Positions 56,721 through 64,000 of a stretch of DNA of 64,000 nt are shown piece by piece. The stretch spans positions 173,806 through 237,805 of the forward strand of contig NZ_SMAM01000004.1 of the NCBI RefSeq assembly GCF_004346205.1, in the 5' to 3' direction. The position numbers were made by a program, and so were the translations under genes. Positions within the stretch are counted from its first letter, which is position 1; each line of letters opens with the position of its first letter. The DNA is from Bibersteinia trehalosi. Lineage in GTDB: Bacteria > Pseudomonadota > Gammaproteobacteria > Enterobacterales > Pasteurellaceae. The notes beneath the pieces were generated by a model. That model did not search any database. It had not been told where the DNA came from and saw only the letters and a program-made list of their open reading frames with translations.

Positions 56721-59700
56721 ATGAATAAGGTATTTAAGGTTGTTTGGAATGCTGCAACTCAAACTTGGGTCGCGGTTTCCGAGCTACAACGTGTAAAAGG
56801 CAAAACGAAATCTAAATCGTCAGCGAATCCCGTATTAATGGCAATTAGTGCTGTTGGCGTGGGGGCAACAATGATTGGTGGAGTGAGTGCAGCCGTTCAT
56901 GTCAATGATACAGCTTCAAATTATGTATTGGCTGCTGATGGAACGAGTAGCAGTATTCCTGCATATATTATCCAAGGAGTGAATGTAACAGGGACAGTTC
57001 CACCAAACTATGGTCATCTTACAGTTTATGGTACAGACATTAGCTTAGGTAGCCAATTTACTCCTGCTTGGAGTGCCCTCGTAGGAAATAATATTTCAGC
57101 TACTGGCGCAGATAAAATTCTCTACGGTAATAATATTAGCTCAGACAGTTTTGCTCAGTCTCCAGCTGTTGCTATTGGTAGAAATCTTACTTTAACTGGT
57201 GCTGCGGCAATGAGTGATGACCAAACGGGCTACAATAGTGCTGGAGAATCAGTTTTAATTGGTCATGATTTAAGTGGTCGCGCGAATAATGTATTGGTGG
57301 GTACTAATTTAACCACTACAGAAGCCACAACGGTTGTTGTGGGTATTCTTTCTGAAACCCAAGGTGCGAGAACGACAGCATTTGGTTATGTTGCTAAAGC
57401 TTTAGGTGCTGGGGCTACTGCACTTGGTACTTCGGTAACAGCAGCGAGTCAAGGGGATGTAGCTATTGGCGATAATTCAAATACTACTGGTAGTGGTTAT
57501 GGAAAAGTTGCAATTGGTTATGCAACGACAGCATCTGGTCAAGAGAGTACGGCGGTTGGTCGTTTAGCTAATGCAACAGCAACTTATGCTACTGCATTAG
57601 GGAGTTACTCTTGTGCTACAGCTGTGCAATCCGTTGCGATTGGTACGGTGGCTAGAGCAAATGGTGAAAATGGTGCAGCGTTAGGGGCTTATAATACTGT
57701 AAATGCAGATCGTGGTACTGCAGTAGGAAGTAACAATCAGATAAGTACAGGTAGTAATCGTTCAACATCCGTAGGTACTCAGAATAATATTTACAATTGG
57801 TCTCCGAACTCTACTGCTGTGGGTAATAGTTTAAATATTTTTGGTGAAAGCAATACATTATTGGGTTCAAATGCTTCTGCAATGTATGTATCCAATTCAG
57901 TTGGGATTGGTACGAATATTAATGCAGGTAGTAGTTCTGTTATTGCTATGGGGCATAATACCAATGCTACAGGAAGCCAGTCTATTGCAATCGGTTGTTC
58001 TACTACAGCAAGTGGGATCAATTCGATAGCTTTTGGTTCTGATGCAAATGCAATAGAAATGGGTAGTGTAGCCATTGCTGCGCATGCGACTGCAACAGGG
58101 CGTGAAACTATTGCGATTGGTCTTGGTGCAAATGCGACACATACAACAAATTTGGCTGATATAGAAGGTGGTTTCGTTGCAGATGCTACAGGTGATGAGC
58201 AGGGTGATTTAGTTCCTTCTATTGCAATTGGTGCACATTCAAATGCAACATCGTCTAATGCCATCGCGATTGGCACTAATTCGAATGCCACAGGTAACCG
58301 TGCTATTGGTTTAGGTGCGGGTACTAACGCCACGGGGAATCGTTCTATTGCATTAGGTTGGTTAACTGTTACGGAAGGGAATCGTAGTAGTGCGGTAGGT
58401 GCTAGTGCTAGCGTAACGGGCGACTATGCTAGCGCAGTGGGAACTGGCGCAACAGTTAGTGGAACAAGTGCAGGAGCATTTGGTGCATATTCTAATGTAA
58501 TGGGTAATAACACCTATGTGCTAGGCTCGAATATTAGTGTAGCAACAGAAGGTTCTGTCGTGTTGGGGAATAATTCTGCTGCATCTACGGCAACAAATGT
58601 GACTACTGCAACGGTTAATGGGGTTACTTATACAGGTTTCGCGGGTAATGCGAATATTGCTGCAGGTGACTATGTTAGTATTGGTGCCGCTGGTGAAGAA
58701 CGCCAAATTAAAAATGTTGCACCAGGCGATATTTCTGCCAATTCAACTGATGCTATTAATGGCTCACAGCTCTATTTAGTGGCAGCAGAAGCGGCAAGAC
58801 ATTCTGTTGTTGCAGCTGGTGCGAATATAAGCAGTGTAACAACTAGCACAGCAACAAATGGCGCAACAGTTTATACCGTAAATGCGATTGACACTAACAC
58901 TCAAGCCAGCATTTCTTCCGATGATGGTTCAGTAACCATTAGCCAAAGTACAAATAGTAATGGTACAACTAACTATGATTTATCGTTTACGGATAATGAT
59001 ACCGTGACGAGCGTAAGCTATGGCCGTACTTACAATACTTCAAGTGCAGCAAATGCACCAATCAATGTGACCACTTCAGTTATTGATGGCGTAACCAACT
59101 ATGCTGTAAATGTGCTAACGACACCATTGATTATTTCACAATCAGGTGCGACATCTGTTTCGACTAGTCGTAATAACCAGTTAATGAATGCGAGCCAAAT
59201 TTCTGCAGCAATCAACAATTCTGGTTTCCAAGTTTCAACCGGTACTGCGGATTTTATGGGCGGTAGCGGTACACAAGAAGGAGCTTCTTACCAAACTTTG
59301 GTAACCCCAGGGGATCAATTGATCTTTAATGCGGGGAATAATTTGGTGATTAGCCAATCAGCAGATCGCCGTGTTACTTATGGCTTAAATCCAGATCTTC
59401 AGATTAACAGCATTACCATAGACCCAAATATTTCATCGCAAGATGCAGGTATTGATATGGGTGATACCAAGATTTCTAATCTTGCCAATGGTACTAATGC
59501 AAGTGATGCGGTAAATTTAAGCCAATTAAATGCAAGTAAAACCTTTGTTCAAACAGGCAACCACACCAGTGTTAGCAGTACGACCAATACAGACGGCTCA
59601 ACTAACTATATTGTGAATGCTGATAATATCATCGTAACTTCAGCAGATAGCTCCGTCACTGTGACACCAACTTCAACTACTAATGCAGATGGTACGCTAA

Positions 59701-62700
59701 CCTATACTTATGATTTAGCGGTAGGTGCGGTAGAAATAGATAATTATTTCCATGTAAATAACGGTTCTAATAGTGGTGGCGATAGCGCAACTAACTTGGG
59801 TGGTGTTGGCGTGAGCGCTGGCGCAACGGCATTGAATTCTCTTGCTGCTGGGATTAATACTGTTGCAACTGCTTATGCTGCAACAGCGATGGGGTATGCA
59901 GCAACAGCAAGTAATAATAACACTGTGGCTATTGGTAGCTTGGCAACGGCTAGCGCTGCAGAAGCAACCACTGTCGGTTATAACTCAACAGCCTCTGGCC
60001 AAAATGCCTCTGCATTTGGTTCTGATACAACAGCCTCAGGAGTGAGCTCATTAGCGGTAGGTACGGGTTCAACAGCAAGTGCGGATAGCGCGGTTGCAAT
60101 TGGTAATGATGCTAATGCTATTGCACAGAGTGCAGTAGCGATTGGGGAAAGTGCAAATGCGACAGGCAATTATTCAACAGCTGTTGGTGATTCATCAACT
60201 GCAAGTGGTTTACGTTCTGCTGCATTTGGGATCGATGCAAATGCAACAGCGGAGTCAGCATTAGCTGCGGGTGATTCTGCCATTTCTAGTGGTTATCGCT
60301 CAAATGCAGTAGGCTTTAACGCACAGGCTACGGCGGCAGAAGCGAATGCATTTGGTTCAAATGCAACCGCAACAGCTAATAGCTCCGTTGCATTAGGTAC
60401 AAGTGCTACGGCAACGGCTGTTAATGCAGTAGCAGTGGGTGATTCAGCAGCCGCAAGTATTGATGGTTCTGTTGCTCTTGGTAACAATTCAACCACTTCT
60501 AATGCTGTGCCAACTTCTTCGGCGACAGTAAATGGTATTAGTTATAGTGGTTTTGCAGGCAGTTCCCCAGTTAGTGTTGTGAGTGTGGGATCAGTTGGCG
60601 CAGAGCGCCAAATTCAAAATGTAGCAGCAGGACAAGTCTCAGCAGATTCAACCGATGCGATCAACGGTTCACAGCTTTACTTAGTAGCGGAAGAAGCTGC
60701 GAAGAAATCCATTGTGGCAGCGGGTGAGAATATCAGTAGCGTAACTACCTCAACCTTAACCAATGGTTCTGTGGTTTATACCGTAAACGCAATTGATACC
60801 AATACGCAAGCCAGTGTGACATCAACGGATGGAACAGTGCTTGTGAGTGCTAGCACCAATGCAAATGGCACTACAAATTATGATTTAAGTGTTGATATTC
60901 CAACTTTTGAAAATGGCACTGAAACAACAATTAGTACGAATGAAAATGGTAGCCTGGTTATTAATGTAAACACAGGTTCTCTAAACAATAATGCAAATGG
61001 TTCAGTTGTTGCGGATACCACAAACGGTAATATAGCTACTGTTACAGATGTAGCAAATGCAATTAATAATTCTGGCTGGAATACCACTTTAAGTGATGGT
61101 TCTTCTGCGCAAATTAACCCAGGAGACACGCTTAATTACGTAAATGGTACGGGTACTACAGCAAATGTAAGTCAGAATGCAGATGGATCATATTCTGTAA
61201 GTTATGACGTTAATACAGCAAACACAACTACAGTAACCAATGGTAAAGTTGAAGCACCAACAGATGGGGCGAGTTATGTAAATGCAACGACTTTAGTGGA
61301 AACGATTAATAGTGCAGGTTGGAATCTTTTCCAAGAAACAGCTGAAGATGCAAACTTAAAAGATACCGTTACAGCGGGCGATAATGTTGTGTTTGCAAAT
61401 GGCACTAATACGCAAGTCAATGTTACTAATGAAGGTAATACCACAACGATTAGCTACAGCGTTGAGGGAGACTTAACCAATATCACATCAATTACCAACA
61501 ATAATGGTAGTACGAGTATTAGCTTAGGCAACAACACCGTAAACGTAAACAATGCAACGGTTAGCAATGTGGCAAATGGTACAAATGCAACAGATGCGGT
61601 GAATTTAGCACAGCTAAATGCAAGTAAAGTCGCGGTAGAAGCAGGTAACCATACCACGATCAGCACAACAACCAATGCTGACGGCTCAACGACCTATACT
61701 GTTAATGCAAACCACACAGTAGTGGAAGCAGGCACAAACGTTCAATTAAGCAGTAGCACGGATGGAAATGGCTTAACTACCTATAATGTAAGTGTCGCAG
61801 GTGATTTAACCAACATCACCTCAATCACGAACAATGCAGGTAACACCATTACAGTGGGTAACGGCACTACAATCACCAATACCAACGGCACAGCGGCGGT
61901 AGATCCAAACTCAAACGCAACGGATATTGCGACGATTGGTGACATTGTGAATACGATTAACAACGTAAGCTGGACGGTAGCCGGTAACGGTGCAGATGTT
62001 GAGAAGATTACAGCGGGCGAAGTGGTGAATTTTGTAGATGGTAACAACACCGTAGCGGTGGTGACTGCAAATGCAACCACAGGTGGTGCGGATGTGACTT
62101 ACCATGTTGAGGGTGATTTAGCGAACATTACGTCAATCAGCAACAACAATGGCACAACCATCAGCTTAGGTAACAACACGGTTAACGTAAACAATGCAAC
62201 GGTTAGCAATGTAGCGAATGGTACAAATGCAACAGATGCGGTGAATTTAGCACAGCTAAATGCAAGTAAAGTCGCGGTAGAAGCAGGTAACCATACCACG
62301 CTCAGCACAACAACCAATGCTGACGGTTCAACGACCTATACTGTTAATGCAAACCACACAGTAGTGGAAGCAGGCACAAACGTTCAATTAAGCAGTAGCA
62401 CGGATGGAAATGGCTTAACTACCTATAATGTAAGTGTCGCAGGTGATTTAACCAACATCACCTCAATCACGAACAATGCAGGCAACACCATCACAGTGGG
62501 TAATGGCACTACAATCACCAATACCAACGGTACTGCGGCGGTAGATCCAAACTCAAACGCAACGGACATTGCGACGATTGGTGACATTGTGAATACGATT
62601 AACAACGTAAGCTGGACGGTAGCGGGTAATGGAGCAGATGTAGAGAACATTACAGCGGGCGAAGTGGTGAATTTTGTAGATGGTAACAACACCGTAGCGG

Positions 62701-64000
62701 TGGTAACTGCAAATGCAAGCACAGGTGGCGCGGATGTGACTTATAACGTTGAGGGTGACTTAACGAACATTACGTCAATCAGCAACAACAATGGCACAAC
62801 CATCAGCTTAGGTAACAACACCGTAAACGTAAACAATGCAACAATTAGCAATGTGGCGAATGGTACAAATGCAACAGATGCGGTGAATTTAGCACAGCTA
62901 AATGCAAGTAAAGTCGCGGTAGAAGCAGGTAACCATACCACGATCAGCACAACAACCAATGCTGACGGTTCAACGACCTATACTGTTAATGCAAACCACA
63001 CAGCAGTGGAAGCCGGCACAAACGTTCAATTAAGCAGTAGCACGGATGGAAATGGCTTAACTACCTATAATGTAAGTGTCGCAGGTGATTTAACCAACAT
63101 CACATCAATTACTAACAACGCAGGTAACACCATCACAGTGGGTAATGGCACTACAATCACCAATACCAACGGTACTGCGGCGGTAGATCCAAACTCAAAC
63201 GCAACGGACATTGCGACGATTGGTGACCTTGTGAATACGATTAACAACGTAAGCTGGTTAGTAGCGGGTAATGGCGAGATTAAAGAGAACATTACCGCGG
63301 GTGAAGTGGTGAACTTTGTAGATGGTAACAACACCGTAGCGGTGGTGACTGCAAATGCAACCACAGGTGGCGCGGATGTGACTTACCACGTTGAGGGAGA
63401 CTTAACGAACATTACGTCAATCAGCAACAACAATGGCACAACCATTAGCTTAGGTAACAATACTGTTAACGTAAACAACGCAACGGTTAGCAATGTAGCG
63501 AATGGTACAAATGCAACAGATGCGGTGAATTTAGCACAGCTAAATGCAAGTAAAGTCGCGGTAGAAGCCGGTAACCATACCACGATCAGCACAACAACCA
63601 ATGCTGATGGCTCAACGACCTATACTGTTAATGCAAACCACACAGTAGTGGAAGCAGGCACAAACGTTCAATTAAGCAGTAGCACGGATGGAAATGGCTT
63701 AACTACCTATAATGTAAGTGTCGCAGGTGATTTAACCAACATCACCTCAATCACGAACAATGCAGGCAACACCATCACAGTGGGTAATGGCACTACAATC
63801 ACCAATACCAACGGTACTGCGGCGGTAGATCCAAACTCAAATGCGACCGATATTGCGACGATTGGTGATATTGTTAACACGATTAACAATGTAAGCTGGA
63901 CAGTCGCAGGTAACGGAGAAGACGTAGAGAAAATTACTGCGGGCGAAGTGGTGAACTTTGTAAACGGCAACAACACCGTAGCGGTGGTGACTGCAAATGC
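56721..64000 (+). CDS. Trimeric autotransporter adhesin (Hia/Hsf/YadA-like), 3' end outside window
   Basis: An open frame of at least 2426 codons with no stop. It begins with an extended signal peptide ([20 protein letters not shown], then a hydrophobic stretch ending about residue 57, [17 protein letters not shown]). Two YadA-type heads of 'AIG...A.A' repeats follow (about residues 150-610 and 1030-1260), each ended by a neck (ERQIKNV...DAINGSQLY near 660 and 1295), with more necks ([15 protein letters not shown]) and TrpRing-like GW domains. From residue 1582 the passenger is made of 214-residue tandem repeats. The C-terminal membrane anchor lies beyond the window. Surface adhesion is the known family role. 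AAAGGG lies 6 bases upstream. Confidence 0.93.
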   Translation, partial: MNKVFKVVWNAATQTWVAVSELQRVKGKTKSKSSANPVLMAISAVGVGATMIGGVSAAVHVNDTASNYVLAADGTSSSIPAYIIQGVNVTGTVPPNYGHLTVYGTDISLGSQFTPAWSALVGNNISATGADKILYGNNISSDSFAQSPAVAIGRNLTLTGAAAMSDDQTGYNSAGESVLIGHDLSGRANNVLVGTNLTTTEATTVVVGILSETQGARTTAFGYVAKALGAGATALGTSVTAASQGDVAIGDNSNTTGSGYGKVAIGYATTASGQESTAVGRLANATATYATALGSYSCATAVQSVAIGTVARANGENGAALGAYNTVNADRGTAVGSNNQISTGSNRSTSVGTQNNIYNWSPNSTAVGNSLNIFGESNTLLGSNASAMYVSNSVGIGTNINAGSSSVIAMGHNTNATGSQSIAIGCSTTASGINSIAFGSDANAIEMGSVAIAAHATATGRETIAIGLGANATHTTNLADIEGGFVADATGDEQGDLVPSIAIGAHSNATSSNAIAIGTNSNATGNRAIGLGAGTNATGNRSIALGWLTVTEGNRSSAVGASASVTGDYASAVGTGATVSGTSAGAFGAYSNVMGNNTYVLGSNISVATEGSVVLGNNSAASTATNVTTATVNGVTYTGFAGNANIAAGDYVSIGAAGEERQIKNVAPGDISANSTDAINGSQLYLVAAEAARHSVVAAGANISSVTTSTATNGATVYTVNAIDTNTQASISSDDGSVTISQSTNSNGTTNYDLSFTDNDTVTSVSYGRTYNTSSAANAPINVTTSVIDGVTNYAVNVLTTPLIISQSGATSVSTSRNNQLMNASQISAAINNSGFQVSTGTADFMGGSGTQEGASYQTLVTPGDQLIFNAGNNLVISQSADRRVTYGLNPDLQINSITIDPNISSQDAGIDMGDTKISNLANGTNASDAVNLSQLNASKTFVQTGNHTSVSSTTNTDGSTNYIVNADNIIVTSADSSVTVTPTSTTNADGTLTYTYDLAVGAVEIDNYFHVNNGSNSGGDSATNLGGVGVSAGATALNSLAAGINTVATAYAATAMGYAATASNNNTVAIGSLATASAAEATTVGYNSTASGQNASAFGSDTTASGVSSLAVGTGSTASADSAVAIGNDANAIAQSAVAIGESANATGNYSTAVGDSSTASGLRSAAFGIDANATAESALAAGDSAISSGYRSNAVGFNAQATAAEANAFGSNATATANSSVALGTSATATAVNAVAVGDSAAASIDGSVALGNNSTTSNAVPTSSATVNGISYSGFAGSSPVSVVSVGSVGAERQIQNVAAGQVSADSTDAINGSQLYLVAEEAAKKSIVAAGENISSVTTSTLTNGSVVYTVNAIDTNTQASVTSTDGTVLVSASTNANGTTNYDLSVDIPTFENGTETTISTNENGSLVINVNTGSLNNNANGSVVADTTNGNIATVTDVANAINNSGWNTTLSDGSSAQINPGDTLNYVNGTGTTANVSQNADGSYSVSYDVNTANTTTVTNGKVEAPTDGASYVNATTLVETINSAGWNLFQETAEDANLKDTVTAGDNVVFANGTNTQVNVTNEGNTTTISYSVEGDLTNITSITNNNGSTSISLGNNTVNVNNATVSNVANGTNATDAVNLAQLNASKVAVEAGNHTTISTTTNADGSTTYTVNANHTVVEAGTNVQLSSSTDGNGLTTYNVSVAGDLTNITSITNNAGNTITVGNGTTITNTNGTAAVDPNSNATDIATIGDIVNTINNVSWTVAGNGADVEKITAGEVVNFVDGNNTVAVVTANATTGGADVTYHVEGDLANITSISNNNGTTISLGNNTVNVNNATVSNVANGTNATDAVNLAQLNASKVAVEAGNHTTLSTTTNADGSTTYTVNANHTVVEAGTNVQLSSSTDGNGLTTYNVSVAGDLTNITSITNNAGNTITVGNGTTITNTNGTAAVDPNSNATDIATIGDIVNTINNVSWTVAGNGADVENITAGEVVNFVDGNNTVAVVTANASTGGADVTYNVEGDLTNITSISNNNGTTISLGNNTVNVNNATISNVANGTNATDAVNLAQLNASKVAVEAGNHTTISTTTNADGSTTYTVNANHTAVEAGTNVQLSSSTDGNGLTTYNVSVAGDLTNITSITNNAGNTITVGNGTTITNTNGTAAVDPNSNATDIATIGDLVNTINNVSWLVAGNGEIKENITAGEVVNFVDGNNTVAVVTANATTGGADVTYHVEGDLTNITSISNNNGTTISLGNNTVNVNNATVSNVANGTNATDAVNLAQLNASKVAVEAGNHTTISTTTNADGSTTYTVNANHTVVEAGTNVQLSSSTDGNGLTTYNVSVAGDLTNITSITNNAGNTITVGNGTTITNTNGTAAVDPNSNATDIATIGDIVNTINNVSWTVAGNGEDVEKITAGEVVNFVNGNNTVAVVTAN
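61464..64000 (+). repeat. 642-bp tandem repeats in the adhesin
   Basis: Four copies: 61464-62108 (645 bp, one extra codon), 62109-62750, 62751-63392 and 63393-64000 (incomplete). Each encodes a neck ([18 protein letters not shown]), a stalk and a TrpRing-like [11 protein letters not shown] domain. Copies are almost identical except for a short patch around the WTVAGNG segment. Confidence 0.92.

Noticed and set aside
56460..56762. Minus-strand open frame of 100 codons in the mfd-adhesin gap
   Set aside because: It overlaps the inverted uptake signals, the terminator and the adhesin start, with no ribosome site or recognisable domain.
61454..63976. Series of antisense open frames of 72 and 99 codons in the adhesin repeats
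   Set aside because: They repeat with the 642-bp period and arise because the sense codon bias leaves few stops on the other strand; no start signals or domains.
61464..64000. Tandem repeats as CRISPR
   Set aside because: The unit is 642 bp and coding, without short direct repeats and unique spacers.

Overview
The window is a chromosomal segment of a Pasteurellaceae bacterium. The strongest evidence is the many copies of the 9-base uptake signal ACAAGCGGT (reverse ACCGCTTGT), the form used by the Actinobacillus pleuropneumoniae / Mannheimia branch rather than the Haemophilus influenzae form. Moderate AT-richness, HI-like gene content (OpsX-type WaaC, a DUF5358 protein, an Hia/Hsf-like trimeric adhesin) and inverted uptake-signal pairs in terminators agree. 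The species cannot be named from the sequence alone.

Left part, 1-16.9 kb: a partial pirin gene, a divergent LysR regulator, a leftward cluster (SGNH hydrolase, ubiC, murI), uridine phosphorylase, a TonB-dependent receptor with a possible Fur site, a secreted metallo-beta-lactamase-fold protein divergent from a GlxA-type regulator, a luciferase-like monooxygenase, then leftward menD-menH, hemL, lgt, a TauE/SafE permease, rppH and tpx. Between rppH and tpx lies a gene-free stretch with two perfect and several near-perfect DnaA boxes and clustered GATC sites. Most genes to its left run leftward and nearly all genes to its right run rightward, so it is a good candidate for oriC.

Middle part, 17-43.7 kb: plsC-ftsP, accA, an unknown secreted protein, pdxY, mrcB, a broken methyltransferase gene followed by a LysE-type exporter in an AT-rich patch, an acyl-CoA ligase, an amino-acid ABC transporter without a binding protein, mscL and hemG (both leftward), ubiE-ubiJ-ubiB, tatABC, waaC, tRNA-Gly and tRNA-Leu, rpoZ-spoT, msrPQ and recG. 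The spoT product appears to lack the cysteine-rich domain between its helical and ACT domains.

Right part, 43.7-64 kb: a complete S10 ribosomal operon (rpsJ to rpsQ) with a structured leader, which stops at a strong terminator instead of running into the spc operon. It is followed by dnaA-dnaN-recF and mfd. The mfd gene carries an in-frame, strongly palindromic, G-quadruplex-like insertion and a markedly GC-richer central segment. The window ends inside a very large trimeric autotransporter adhesin gene with 642-bp tandem repeats.

Together these are mostly housekeeping functions: replication start and sliding clamp, repair (recF, recG, mfd), translation, quinone, heme and lipid synthesis, and Tat export with two visible Tat clients (ftsP, msrP). 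I found no defence island, prophage, CRISPR array or clear novel multi-gene system. The most unusual items are the mfd insertion, the shortened SpoT, the candidate oriC placed about 33 kb from dnaA, the dnaA-S10 junction and the uptake signals abutting start codons of three repair genes.
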